The position numbers and the translations under genes were made by a program. DNA of 46,445 bases, taken from the NCBI GenBank assembly GCA_018711305.1, contig DVIL01000064.1, positions 1 through 46,445 of the forward strand, written 5' to 3'. Positions within the stretch are counted from its first letter, which is position 1. Each line of letters starts with the position of its first letter. A model generated the notes under the pieces. The model was not told the DNA's origin, did not search any database, and worked only from the letters and a program-made list of their open reading frames with translations. This stretch comes from Candidatus Coprenecus stercorigallinarum. GTDB lineage: Bacteria > Bacteroidota > Bacteroidia > Bacteroidales > UBA932. Positions 7,174-16,235 of this stretch are shown piece after piece.

Positions 7174-8415
7174 ATGAGTGAAATAAAAAAACCTGATACA
7201 TGGGCCGAAGGCCGTCGCAAGATAGATTGGGTAAGGGCCAACATGCCTCTGCTCAACAGGATAGAAAAGAAATTCAAGGAAGAGAGACCTTTTGAAGGAT
7301 TGAAAATAGCACTGTCCATCCACTTGGAGGCCAAGACAGCATACCTGTGCGAAACCCTTGCAGCCGGTGGGGCGCAGATGTACATTACCGGCTCCAATCC
7401 GCTTTCAACCCAGGATGACGTGGCCGCCGCTCTCGTGCACGAGGGTCTGGAGGTATTCGCGTGGTACGGCTGTTCGGAACAGGAGTACATGGACAATATC
7501 CGCAAGGTAGTCTCATGCGGTCCCAACATCATCATCGACGACGGAGGAGACCTGGTGCATACCCTGCATGCAGAGATGCCTGAGCTGATTCCGGGCATCA
7601 TCGGAGGCTGCGAGGAGACCACTACAGGCGTGATGAGGCTCGAGGCCATGGACAGGGCAGGGGAGCTCCGCTTTCCCATGGTGCTGGTCAACAACGCCAA
7701 GTGCAAGTACCTGTTCGACAACCGCTACGGTACAGGACAGTCCGTATGGAACGGGATCAACCGCACGACCAACCTTATAGTCGCAGGCAAGAATGTAGTG
7801 GTAGCCGGTTACGGCTGGTGCGGCAAGGGAGTGGCCATGCGTGCAAAGGGACTCGGAGCTTCGGTCATTGTCACTGAGATAGATCCGGTAAAGGCTATCG
7901 AGGCCGTCATGGACGGATTCAAGGTCATGCCGATGGACCGCGCAGCGGAGATCGGGGATATCTTCGTGACCGTAACCGGCTGCAAGGACGTCATAACCCC
8001 GGCCCATTTCCTGAAAATGAAGGACGGCGCCATCTGCTGCAATGCCGGACACTTCGACTGCGAGGTGGATGTGCACGGTATCAGAAACATGGCAGTGGAG
8101 TCGTGGGAGGCCCGCAACAATATCATGGGCTACCGTCTGTCCAACGGCCGTTCCGTATTCATCCTCGCCGAAGGACGTCTGGTCAACCTGGCATCCGGAG
8201 ACGGGCATCCTGCGGAGATAATGGATATGAGTTTTGCAATCCAGGCCTTGAGCGCCCGTTACCTCGTGCATCACCGCGGCGAGGACATGCCCCGTATCAT
8301 CAGCGTACCCGAAGAGATAGACTCCGAGGTGGCCCGGATGAAGCTCGAGAGCTGGGGAACCGGCATTGACACCCTGACCCCGGAGCAGCATGATTACCTC
8401 TACGGCGGCCATTAG
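7174..8415 (+). CDS. ahcY: S-adenosylhomocysteinase, short form
   Basis: A 413-aa NAD-dependent hydrolase that splits S-adenosylhomocysteine into adenosine and homocysteine in the methyl cycle. The Rossmann NAD motif is visible (VVVAGYGWCGKGVA, near 208-221), as are GGCEETTTG, the VNNAKCKYLFDN segment with the catalytic Lys and Asp, and NAGHFDCEVD. The protein is short: it lacks the internal insertion of about 40 residues and the C-terminal KPDHYRY-type tail that reaches the neighbouring NAD site in long forms, ending instead at TPEQHDYLYGGH. This resembles the archaeal/Thermotoga class. It is followed 42 bp later by a PLP lyase. Confidence 0.93.
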   Translation: MSEIKKPDTWAEGRRKIDWVRANMPLLNRIEKKFKEERPFEGLKIALSIHLEAKTAYLCETLAAGGAQMYITGSNPLSTQDDVAAALVHEGLEVFAWYGCSEQEYMDNIRKVVSCGPNIIIDDGGDLVHTLHAEMPELIPGIIGGCEETTTGVMRLEAMDRAGELRFPMVLVNNAKCKYLFDNRYGTGQSVWNGINRTTNLIVAGKNVVVAGYGWCGKGVAMRAKGLGASVIVTEIDPVKAIEAVMDGFKVMPMDRAAEIGDIFVTVTGCKDVITPAHFLKMKDGAICCNAGHFDCEVDVHGIRNMAVESWEARNNIMGYRLSNGRSVFILAEGRLVNLASGDGHPAEIMDMSFAIQALSARYLVHHRGEDMPRIISVPEEIDSEVARMKLESWGTGIDTLTPEQHDYLYGGH

Positions 8416-8457
8416 CAGATAATCCGGAAGATTTTAGAAATTTTAAAAAATATAAAA

Positions 8458-9906
8458 ATGCCAAAAGTAAGATTCTACACCGGCATAGATATTCCATTGG
8501 AGTTTCATCGCGCGCGTATCGTGCAGAAGGTAAAGCTCCTGCCTATAGACGAAAGACTGGAAGCCTTGAAAAAAGGCGGATTCAATACATACCGCATGGA
8601 TTCGGCTGACGTGTATATGGACATGCTGACCGACAGCGGTACCAATGCCATGAGCGACCTTCAGCTGGCCGCAATGATGAGGGCCGATGACGCCTACGCC
8701 GGCAGCGAGTCGTTCAAGCGCCTCGAGAAGGCCGTCTTCGATGTGCTAGGCAAGCGCTATGTAGTGCCCGCGCATCAGGGACGCGCCGCTGAGAACGTAA
8801 TCATGAGGGCCTTCCTCAGGCCCGGGGACATTATTCCCATGAACTACCATTTCGGCAGTACCGTCAACCACATAAAGCTCAACGGCGGAAGACCTGTAGA
8901 TCTCGTAGATCCCCAGGTGGCGTTTGCCTCGGCCTCGGACAATCAGTTCAAGGGCAATATCGACATCGCCCGTCTGGAGGAGTGCATCGCCCGGTATGGC
9001 GCGGAACACATTCCTTTCATCCGTATGGAGGCTTCGACCAACCTCATCGGCGGGCAGCCCTTCTCTATGGCCAATCTGATGGAAGTGCGTAAGGTAGCGG
9101 ACCGCTATGGTATAAAGGTCCTGCTGGACGCCTGCCTGCTGGGAGAGAATGCATGGCTGATTATCCAGCGCGAGCCTGAGTATGCCCATGCCACACTGGC
9201 CGAAGTGCTGCTAAAGATGTGCTCCTTAGCCGACATAGTCTACTTCTCTGCCCGAAAACTGTCCTGCACCAGAGGAGCCGTCATCGCTACTGACAATTAT
9301 CAGGACAAGCTCAAAATGGACCAGGTCGTAGCCGTGTTCGAGGGTTACGTCACCTACGGCGGCATGTCCATGAAGGAGATCGAAGCCATGGCCCAGGGGC
9401 TGTATGAGGCCACGGACGAGGATTACATCTGCCAGAACCCCGAGTTCATAAGATATTTTGTGAATGAGGCCGTGAAGATGGGCATTCCGATGGTAACCCC
9501 TCCGGGCGTGCTCGGAGCGCAGATAGACGCAAAGAAGTTCTGCGACCACCTGTCTGTCCGCGACCTGCCCGCCAGTTCCCTTGCCGCGGCCATCTACCTC
9601 TGTTCAGGCGTGAGGACCATGGACGGCGGTACATACGCCGATGTGTCGGAGGATGATCCGGACTTTGTCGCAGATATGGAACTCGTGCGGATGGCATTCC
9701 CCCGTAAGGTCCTGACCCTGTCCCAGACGATGTATGCCCTTGACCGCCTGAAATGGCTGTATGACAATAGAGAACTGATAGGGGCAATCCGATGCAAAGA
9801 CATTCCCGGCATGCAGAGGTGCTTCCGCACTCCAATGGAACCGGTAGGGGACTGGCCGGAACGGATCATTGCCAGATTCAAGGAAGATTTCGGAGACAGC
9901 CTTTAG
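8458..9906 (+). CDS. Tryptophanase/tyrosine phenol-lyase family protein, atypical active site
   Basis: A 482-aa PLP-dependent enzyme of the beta-eliminating lyase family; the similarity runs over its whole length (LLTDSGTNAMSD, MMRADDAYAGS, PAHQGRAAEN, GGQPFSMANL, FEGYVTYGGM, MAFPRKVLT). The PLP-binding lysine is kept, but its context is SARKLSC instead of the usual SAKKDA, and the usual DSARFAENA reads DACLLGENA, replacing the arginine near the cofactor with leucine. Substrate is therefore uncertain: tryptophan and tyrosine are not supported. It lies 42 bp after ahcY, so a sulfur amino acid made from homocysteine is a reasonable guess only. A strong terminator follows. Confidence 0.8.
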   Translation: MPKVRFYTGIDIPLEFHRARIVQKVKLLPIDERLEALKKGGFNTYRMDSADVYMDMLTDSGTNAMSDLQLAAMMRADDAYAGSESFKRLEKAVFDVLGKRYVVPAHQGRAAENVIMRAFLRPGDIIPMNYHFGSTVNHIKLNGGRPVDLVDPQVAFASASDNQFKGNIDIARLEECIARYGAEHIPFIRMEASTNLIGGQPFSMANLMEVRKVADRYGIKVLLDACLLGENAWLIIQREPEYAHATLAEVLLKMCSLADIVYFSARKLSCTRGAVIATDNYQDKLKMDQVVAVFEGYVTYGGMSMKEIEAMAQGLYEATDEDYICQNPEFIRYFVNEAVKMGIPMVTPPGVLGAQIDAKKFCDHLSVRDLPASSLAAAIYLCSGVRTMDGGTYADVSEDDPDFVADMELVRMAFPRKVLTLSQTMYALDRLKWLYDNRELIGAIRCKDIPGMQRCFRTPMEPVGDWPERIIARFKEDFGDSL

Positions 9907-9912
9907 CCTATA

Positions 9913-9945
9913 AAAAAAGACCATCAGAAACTGATGGTCTTTTTT
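9913..9945. terminator. Bidirectional terminator between convergent genes
   Basis: A 15-bp perfect stem (GACCATCAG / CTGATGGTC extended by A and T tracts) with a 3-nt loop AAA. It ends the ahcY-lyase transcript and also the convergent NigD-like gene, whose last codons and TGA lie within the stem. Confidence 0.9.
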
Positions 9946-10613
9946 GCTTTTCCGTTGTCCTCTGTCTGACTAAGAGGGATATAGTCTATAATCAGCCCTT
10001 TGTATCCGGACTGGGTATATTGTGGCGGAAGCATGAACGTAGAGACTGTATTCGCTTTCATGAGAGGGGTGTCATCGTTGCTGTCGTGTCTCAGCTCGAG
10101 GTGATAGTAGCCGTCCTCGTCAGGATTGTTCAGGGAAGAGGAGTTGTCTACAAGATAGAATTCGTGTTTCGGAGCCGAAGCGCTGATGGCGTAGGAATAG
10201 GCGATGGTCAGGAAATGGTTGGTGCCGTCCACGCCGCCGCAGTGCCATGCGTTCTCGATGTCTATGCCGTCACTGCCGCAGGTGTCAGGCTTTGCCGAAT
10301 ATGTGATGGATTCTGTTTCGAGTTTGGTGATGGCGGAAAATTCCACTTCCACAGGATTTGTGATTTTGCCTGCAGGAATGACGAATGTGGCGAGAACCCT
10401 GTCATTGGTGACAAAATTCTTGATGACGTTGTAGTTGCCGGTGGGAATGACCTTTATCGAGTCATCGCTGATGAAATAGCAGCTGTATGGCGTACCTATA
10501 GAAGAGACAGCTGTCATGTAGGCCTGATATGTCGTTTCGCTGCTGTCATTGCAGGAAATAAGGGACAGTGCCGCCAAGGGCATCATAATAAGGGTCTTTA
10601 CGAGATTTTTCAT
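9924..10613 (-). CDS. NigD-like lipoprotein
   Basis: A 229-aa secreted lipoprotein. The start at ATG 10613 is chosen because it directly precedes a signal peptide (MKNLVKTLIMMPLAALS) ending in the lipobox LISC; an upstream extension to 10661 would spoil it. After the Cys come a small beta-rich N-domain and a C-domain with IENAWHCGGVDGTNHFLTIAY, the pattern of NigD-like proteins of Bacteroidales (cell-envelope proteins of unknown role). The stop codon lies inside the terminator hairpin at 9913-9945. A weak -7-like box (AATCTTTG) is seen at about 10659-10666. Family call is from pattern recognition. Confidence 0.75.
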   Translation of the reverse strand: MKNLVKTLIMMPLAALSLISCNDSSETTYQAYMTAVSSIGTPYSCYFISDDSIKVIPTGNYNVIKNFVTNDRVLATFVIPAGKITNPVEVEFSAITKLETESITYSAKPDTCGSDGIDIENAWHCGGVDGTNHFLTIAYSYAISASAPKHEFYLVDNSSSLNNPDEDGYYHLELRHDSNDDTPLMKANTVSTFMLPPQYTQSGYKGLIIDYIPLSQTEDNGKAKKTISF

Positions 10614-10693
10614 TTTTTGATATATCCTTTGATTTAAATTTGGCAGTTCTCCTCCCTGCAAAGATTATGCCCTAAGTTAAAAGTGTAAAATTA

Positions 10694-10725
10694 TTTGGAA
10701 ATCAGTAAAATACTCTTTACTTTTG
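10694..10725 (+). promoter_or_regulatory. rpsA promoter
   Basis: TTTG at 10694-10697, 20 bp spacer, TACTTTTG at 10718-10725: an excellent match to the Bacteroidetes promoter. The leader is about 68 nt and contains a 15-codon upstream frame (10758-10805) that overlaps the rpsA start. Confidence 0.8.
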
Positions 10726-10798
10726 CGCTCCCTTCGCAGGTGGAGGTTTTATAAATAATGTCTAACTCCTTAATGGAAAGATTGTTTTATTTAAAATT

Positions 10799-12688
10799 AT
10801 GGTAAAAGAAAAAGAAGTAATGGTGGAGAACGAGGAAATCGAGGCTCCCGTAGAAAAGAAGGAGACAGCCGAGTCCTATCAGGAAGAGGCGGCTCCCGTA
10901 GTGGATGCTATGGCTCCCAAACGCAAGAGCAATGCATCGGTGCCTGTCGACAAGTTCGACTGGGACAGTTTTGAGGAAGATACTCCTTATGAGGACCGCA
11001 AGGCCGATGAGGAGAAGTACAACCAGACACTCTCCAAGGTAGTGGAGAATGAGGTGGTGGAAGGAACGGTTATGGCCATCGGCAAGCGCGAGGTTCTCGT
11101 GAACATCGGCTACAAGAGCGAGGGCGTGATCAACATTTCCGAGTTCCGCTACAACCCCGACCTGAAGGTGGGCGACAAGGTAGAAGTATATGTCGAGACA
11201 GCAGAGGACAAGAAAGGCCAGCTGATTCTCTCCCACAGAAAGGCTCATTCGCTGCGTTCATGGGATCTCGTGAACGAGGCTTACGAGAAGGACGAGATCG
11301 TGAAAGGTTACGTGAAGTGCCGCACCAAGGGCGGTATGATCGTGGATGTATTCGGCATCGAGGCATTCCTGCCCGGATCCCAGATCGATGTCAAGCCCAT
11401 CCGTGACTACGATGTATTCGTCAACAAGACAATGGACTTCAAGATCGTCAAGATCAACAATGAATACCGCAACGTGGTAGTATCGCACAAGGCTCTTATC
11501 GAGGCTGAGATCGAGGCCCAGAAGGCAGATATCATCAGCAAGCTCGAGAAAGGCCAGATCCTCGAGGGTACAGTCAAGAACATTACCTCCTACGGTGTGT
11601 TCGTGGACCTCGGCGGAGTGGACGGACTCATCCACATCACAGACCTCTCATGGGGCCGTATCAATCATCCCGAGGAAGTCGTTCATCTCGACGAGAAGAT
11701 CAATGTGGTTATCCTCGACTTCGATGATACCAAGAAGCGTATCGCCCTCGGTCTGAAGCAGCTCCAGCCTCATCCCTGGGATGCACTTGATCCCAATCTC
11801 AAAGTGGGTGATGTCGTTAAGGGCAAAGTTGTCGTTATCGCAGACTACGGTGCATTCGTTGAGATCCAGCCCGGCGTTGAGGGCCTGATCCACGTATCCG
11901 AGATGTCATGGTCTCTCCACCTGCGCAGCGCACAGGACTTCCTGAAGGTGGGCGACGAGGTAGAGGCCGTTATCCTGACCCTCGACCGCGAGGAAAGGAA
12001 GATGTCCCTCGGTATCAAACAGCTCAAGGAGGATCCCTGGGCAACCATCACCGAAAAGTATCCTGTCAATTCCCGTCATATCGCTACAGTACGCAACTTC
12101 ACCAACTTCGGTGTGTTCGTCGAGCTTGAAGAGGGTGTGGACGGTCTGGTACACATCAGCGACCTTTCCTGGACAAAGAAGATCAAACATCCTTCGGAGT
12201 TCACTTCCATCGGAGACAAGCTCGAGGTTGTGGTTCTCGAGGTCGACAAGGAGAACCGTCGTCTGAGCCTCGGCCACAAGCAGCTTGAGGAAAATCCTTG
12301 GGACGTATTCGAGACACAGTATCCTCTCGGCTCTATCCATGAGGGAACAGTGGCCAGTTTCGCAGACAAGGGAGCCGTCATCTCTCTCGGCGAGGGTGTT
12401 GAGGGAACATGCTCCATCAAGAACCTCCAGAAACAGGATGGCACCACTGCCAACGTAGGTGAGAAACTTCCCTTCAAGGTGGTAGAGTTCAACAAGTCCA
12501 ACAAGAAGATCGTTCTCTCCCACACCAGAACATGGGAAGAGCCCAGAAAGGAGGAGAACCGTCGTGAGAACGAGAGCACACAGAGTGCTATGAAGAAGCT
12601 CAAGACCAATCTTGAGAAGACCACACTCGGTGACATCTCCGAACTTGCAGACCTGAAGAACAAGATGATGGAGGAAGCAGGAAAATAA
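10799..12688 (+). CDS. rpsA: 30S ribosomal protein S1
   Basis: A 629-aa protein with six consecutive S1 RNA-binding (OB-fold) repeats from about residue 78 to 580, seen by recurring patterns such as GTVKNITSYGVFVDLGG and GLIHITDLSW. An acidic N-terminal extension of about 70 residues and a charged C-terminal tail flank them. S1 binds mRNA on the small subunit; in Bacteroidetes, whose mRNAs mostly lack Shine-Dalgarno sequences, it is especially important for initiation. Followed after 13 bp by rnz, so probably one operon with rnz and the S41 protease. The gene's codon use looks more biased (repeated GAG, AAG, ATC) than its neighbours, as expected for a highly expressed gene. Confidence 0.97.
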   Translation: MVKEKEVMVENEEIEAPVEKKETAESYQEEAAPVVDAMAPKRKSNASVPVDKFDWDSFEEDTPYEDRKADEEKYNQTLSKVVENEVVEGTVMAIGKREVLVNIGYKSEGVINISEFRYNPDLKVGDKVEVYVETAEDKKGQLILSHRKAHSLRSWDLVNEAYEKDEIVKGYVKCRTKGGMIVDVFGIEAFLPGSQIDVKPIRDYDVFVNKTMDFKIVKINNEYRNVVVSHKALIEAEIEAQKADIISKLEKGQILEGTVKNITSYGVFVDLGGVDGLIHITDLSWGRINHPEEVVHLDEKINVVILDFDDTKKRIALGLKQLQPHPWDALDPNLKVGDVVKGKVVVIADYGAFVEIQPGVEGLIHVSEMSWSLHLRSAQDFLKVGDEVEAVILTLDREERKMSLGIKQLKEDPWATITEKYPVNSRHIATVRNFTNFGVFVELEEGVDGLVHISDLSWTKKIKHPSEFTSIGDKLEVVVLEVDKENRRLSLGHKQLEENPWDVFETQYPLGSIHEGTVASFADKGAVISLGEGVEGTCSIKNLQKQDGTTANVGEKLPFKVVEFNKSNKKIVLSHTRTWEEPRKEENRRENESTQSAMKKLKTNLEKTTLGDISELADLKNKMMEEAGK

Positions 12689-12701
12689 TCCACCTCTGCT
12701 C

Positions 12702-13631
12702 ATGAAGTTTTCGTTGACGACTTTGGGAGTCTCATCGGCTTCCCCGACAACGGACAGATATCCCAGCGCTCACATATTGAATATATGTGGGCGCTTGCTG
12801 CTTATCGACTGCGGCGAGGGATGCCAGATGCTTATGAAGCGGCACGGCATTTCCCTGAGGAAGACGGAGAGGGTTTTCCTGTCCCATGTGCACGGAGATC
12901 ACGTCTTCGGGATATTCGGCCTGATGTCCACCCTGTCAATGTCCGGCAGGACAGAACCACTGCATGTTTATGCCCCGGAGGCATTCCGGAGTATTCTGGA
13001 CTTTTTCCGCGGACAGTTCCTCGAGAGGGAGTGCTACCCTATAGTATTCCATCCGCTGAGTTCCGGGCATCCCGAGACAGTCATGGAAGATGGAGGCATA
13101 AAGGTAACGGCCTTTCCTTTGCGGCACAGGGTCCCGACGTACGGGTATCTCTTCCGTGAGCAGGAGCCCGGCCTCAATGTACGTAAGGAAGCGGTTCAGG
13201 AACTGTCCCTGAGTGTCCGGGAGATACTGTCCCTGAAAGACGGACAGGATGTGATAAGGCCGGACGGTACTGTCCTGCACGCGTGCAGCCTTACATATCG
13301 TCCGTACATTCCCCGCTCATTCGCATACTGCAGTGATACAGCGGTGTTTGAATCTCTTCCGGACATGGTCCGCGATGTAGACCTGCTCTACCATGAGGCG
13401 ACTTTTGGTGACGACTGTGCGGAGAAGGCGGCGGAGATGTTTCACAGCACGGCCCGTCAGGCCGGAGAGACAGCCTTGAAGGCAGGAGCCGGAAGGCTGG
13501 TAATAGGACATTTTTCCTCCAGGTATAAGGACCCTGCAGTACTTCTGGCTCAGGCCCGTGAGGTCTTTCCTGAGACAGAACTCGGGTGGGAGGGAAAGGA
13601 ATTTGAAGTACCATTGAAAAACAGATTTTGA
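12702..13631 (+). CDS. rnz: Ribonuclease Z (tRNA 3' endonuclease)
   Basis: A 309-aa metallo-beta-lactamase-fold RNase Z. The zinc-binding motif reads SHVHGDH (near residues 61-67). Other expected parts are CGEGCQ early, the YCSDT segment with the metal-bridging Asp, LLYHEATF, and GHFSSRY near the C-terminus. It matures tRNA 3' ends by cutting after the discriminator base. Normal length for the short bacterial form. It sits between rpsA and the S41 protease with a 1-bp gap to the latter. Confidence 0.95.
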   Translation: MKFSLTTLGVSSASPTTDRYPSAHILNICGRLLLIDCGEGCQMLMKRHGISLRKTERVFLSHVHGDHVFGIFGLMSTLSMSGRTEPLHVYAPEAFRSILDFFRGQFLERECYPIVFHPLSSGHPETVMEDGGIKVTAFPLRHRVPTYGYLFREQEPGLNVRKEAVQELSLSVREILSLKDGQDVIRPDGTVLHACSLTYRPYIPRSFAYCSDTAVFESLPDMVRDVDLLYHEATFGDDCAEKAAEMFHSTARQAGETALKAGAGRLVIGHFSSRYKDPAVLLAQAREVFPETELGWEGKEFEVPLKNRF

Positions 13632-13632
13632 C

Positions 13633-15225
13633 ATGCATAGACACAGCATTATCGCGACAATAGCCCTTGCGGCTGCACTGGTGCTACCGTACGGCGCGCA
13701 GGCGCAGCAGAAAAACGAGATGACGGAAGCTGCCGGCAAGTACAATCAGACCTTGTTCTATATTGACAGGCTTTATCTCGAGGATGTGGATTTCGGGAAG
13801 CTGGTGGAGAAGGCCATTGTGGCTACAGTCGGGGAGCTGGATCCGCATTCCAGCTATATTTCCGCCGAGGATGTTAGGGCGATGAACGAGCCGCTGCAGG
13901 GGGAATTCGAGGGAATAGGCATCGAGTTTGCCATCATCAGGGATACCCTTACAGTCCAGGCAACGGTTGCCGGAGGACCGTCGGAAAGCGTAGGTCTGCT
14001 GGCGGGGGACAAGATTGTAAGGGTCGATACATCGGACATAGCAGGTATCGGTCTTTCCAATGAGGATGTGTACGGATACCTTCGGGGAAAGAAAGGCACA
14101 AAAGTGGAACTTGCCGTACTCCGGAAAGGAGTGGACGGACCTTTGGACTTCACTGTGGTCAGAGACAAGATACCGATCAACAGTCTCGATGCGGCCTACA
14201 GAGTGAACGGCGATGTCCTGTATCTGAAACTGAGCCGTTTTGCCGCCAAGTCCCGCGATGAGATAGCAGATGCGATACGGTCCTTCGACGGTGTGACAGG
14301 AGGAGTGATACTTGACCTGCGGGGAAACTCAGGCGGATACCTGCCGACGGCTATAGATATAGCGAACGAGTTCCTGGAGGCAGGTGATCTGATAGTATAC
14401 ACTGAAGGCAGGAAGATTCCGAGGATGCAGGAGTCGGCCCGTGGCAACGGACTTTACCGGAAAGGTCCTTTGGTGGTGATGATTGACGAGAATTCAGCTT
14501 CGGCCAGCGAGATAGTGGCAGGTGCTGTACAGGATCAGGACAGGGGAATCATAGTGGGCCGCCGTTCTTTCGGAAAGGGACTGGTGCAGCAGGCACTTCC
14601 TTTGGAAGACGGTTCCGAGCTCAGGCTTACCATAGCCCGTTACCATACCCCTTCCGGCAGGGTCATCCAGTCGCACTACGAGGCCGGGCATGCTGACCGT
14701 TATTACCGGGACTTTTATGAGAGATATCTGAGGGGGGAATCTTTCAGCAGGGACAGTATACAGTTCCCTGATTCGCTGAAGTTCCGTACGCTCAGGCTCG
14801 GACGGACTGTCTACGGCGGAGGTGGGATAATGCCGGACGTTTTTGTGCCTCAGGACACTGCTTCCTATACTCCATATTATGCGGCATTGCTCCGTCAGGG
14901 GCTGGTGATTGAGTATATGAACGGACTGTGCGACCGCAACCGGAGCGCATGGACATCAAAGTATCGGACGTTTGAGAAATTCGACCGTGGCTTCGAGGTT
15001 ACTGACGATATGGTGGAGGGACTTGTAGCCCTGGCCACTGAGAGGGGTATCGGGTTGAAAGAAGAGGAACTGGAACGCTCTAAGGAAGATCTGTGCCTGT
15101 ATATGAAGGCATTGGCTGCCAGCTCTATCGTATCGCGTGAATGCTTCTATCGGGTGATGAACTCCCGCAGCCCCGAATTTCAGGCTGCATTGGAGGCTTT
15201 GCGTGAAGCTTCTCTTTCCCTGTAG
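13633..15225 (+). CDS. S41-family carboxy-terminal processing protease, exported
   Basis: A 530-aa protein with a signal peptide (MHRHSIIATIALAAALVLP, cleavage near AQAQ), a PDZ domain (about 85-175) and an S41 peptidase domain. The catalytic serine lies in ENSASASEIVAGA and the lysine in RRSFGKGLVQ, both present. Such Ctp/Prc proteases act in the periplasm on C-termini of envelope proteins. The C-terminal 130 residues form a helical extension common in bacteroidal members. Its last 46 bp overlap the 3' end of the convergent mltG. Confidence 0.93.
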   Translation: MHRHSIIATIALAAALVLPYGAQAQQKNEMTEAAGKYNQTLFYIDRLYLEDVDFGKLVEKAIVATVGELDPHSSYISAEDVRAMNEPLQGEFEGIGIEFAIIRDTLTVQATVAGGPSESVGLLAGDKIVRVDTSDIAGIGLSNEDVYGYLRGKKGTKVELAVLRKGVDGPLDFTVVRDKIPINSLDAAYRVNGDVLYLKLSRFAAKSRDEIADAIRSFDGVTGGVILDLRGNSGGYLPTAIDIANEFLEAGDLIVYTEGRKIPRMQESARGNGLYRKGPLVVMIDENSASASEIVAGAVQDQDRGIIVGRRSFGKGLVQQALPLEDGSELRLTIARYHTPSGRVIQSHYEAGHADRYYRDFYERYLRGESFSRDSIQFPDSLKFRTLRLGRTVYGGGGIMPDVFVPQDTASYTPYYAALLRQGLVIEYMNGLCDRNRSAWTSKYRTFEKFDRGFEVTDDMVEGLVALATERGIGLKEEELERSKEDLCLYMKALAASSIVSRECFYRVMNSRSPEFQAALEALREASLSL

Positions 15226-16232
15226 GCCTTGTTGTAGGCCCTTGAGTTGGCCTTGTGCTGGCTATATGTGGTCGCAAAGTTATGGGTTCCGTCGAATTCC
15301 GGCTTTGCGCAGAAATACAGGTAACCGGACTTCTCGTAGTTGAGTACCGCATCTATGGCTGTCACTGTGGGTATCGCAATGGGTCCCGGTGGCAGCCCTT
15401 TTATTCTGTAGGTGTTGTAGGGAGAGTCGATCTGCAGGTGGCGGTTCAGCAGACGCCGCAGTCCAGGCTCTGTTTCCAGATGGGCGTAGATGACAGTGGG
15501 GCAGGCCTGGAGCCTCATGCCCCTGTGGAGTCTGTTCATGTACACACCGGCTATCTTCGGCATCTCTCCGGCGTTGTTTGTCTCGCCGATGACTATCGAG
15601 GCCAGTGTCATAACCTCGTTGCGGTCCAGGCCTATCTCTCTGGCGAGGCGGTCACGCTCACCGTTCCAGAATGCGTCACATTCCTTTTTGAAGCGTTTTA
15701 CGACGCTGCGTGGACTGGATGTCCAGTAGAACTCGTAGGTGTTTGGGATAAACATCCCTATGAATGTTTCGGGCCTGAAACCGAGAGAGTCTATCATGGC
15801 AGTGTCTTTCAGGACCGTCGCAAAAGCGGCTGAATCGGCCTCGAAATTGCGTCCGAGAAAAGCTGCAAGCCTGTCGATGGTCTTGATGTATCCCCTCAGC
15901 GTGACTTTTGCCGGTGTTTGCCAGCCATTGGCGATCATCCTGATTATGTGCTGGTTTGACATTCCAGGCTCTATGACATACCGTCCTGGTTCGAAGTGCT
16001 CCGCCAGATTCCGTCTGCCGGCGGCCCGTCTGAAACTTTTCAGGTTCTTTATCGTGCCTGAGGCACAGATGGAGTCTTCCACCGCCCCGTAGCCGGAGTT
16101 TCTGTATATGAGGATCACTCCTTCACCTGCCGTATTCGGCTTCTTGAAAGTGATATACCAGTTCAGCCCTATGGCACCGAGAATGAGTACGGCAGCCAGG
16201 CATATAGCCGTAGTCAGTTTTCTTCTGTTCAT
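15180..16232 (-). CDS. mltG: Endolytic transglycosylase MltG
   Basis: A 350-aa protein with one N-terminal membrane anchor (about residues 8-28) and a YceG-like domain. Motifs include LASIVIGETN, VYMNRLHRGMRLQACPTVIYA, DSPYNTYRIKGLPPGPI and FCAKPEFDGTHNFATTYSQH, all characteristic. MltG cuts nascent peptidoglycan glycan strands at the outer face of the inner membrane. In E. coli the active-site segment reads IVEKET; here it is IVIGET, so one of two glutamates is kept. It begins 3 bp after the GH73 gene, forming a small peptidoglycan operon, and its 3' end overlaps the S41 protease gene. Confidence 0.95.
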   Translation of the reverse strand: MNRRKLTTAICLAAVLILGAIGLNWYITFKKPNTAGEGVILIYRNSGYGAVEDSICASGTIKNLKSFRRAAGRRNLAEHFEPGRYVIEPGMSNQHIIRMIANGWQTPAKVTLRGYIKTIDRLAAFLGRNFEADSAAFATVLKDTAMIDSLGFRPETFIGMFIPNTYEFYWTSSPRSVVKRFKKECDAFWNGERDRLAREIGLDRNEVMTLASIVIGETNNAGEMPKIAGVYMNRLHRGMRLQACPTVIYAHLETEPGLRRLLNRHLQIDSPYNTYRIKGLPPGPIAIPTVTAIDAVLNYEKSGYLYFCAKPEFDGTHNFATTYSQHKANSRAYNKAYREREASRKASNAA

Positions 16233-16235
16233 ATT

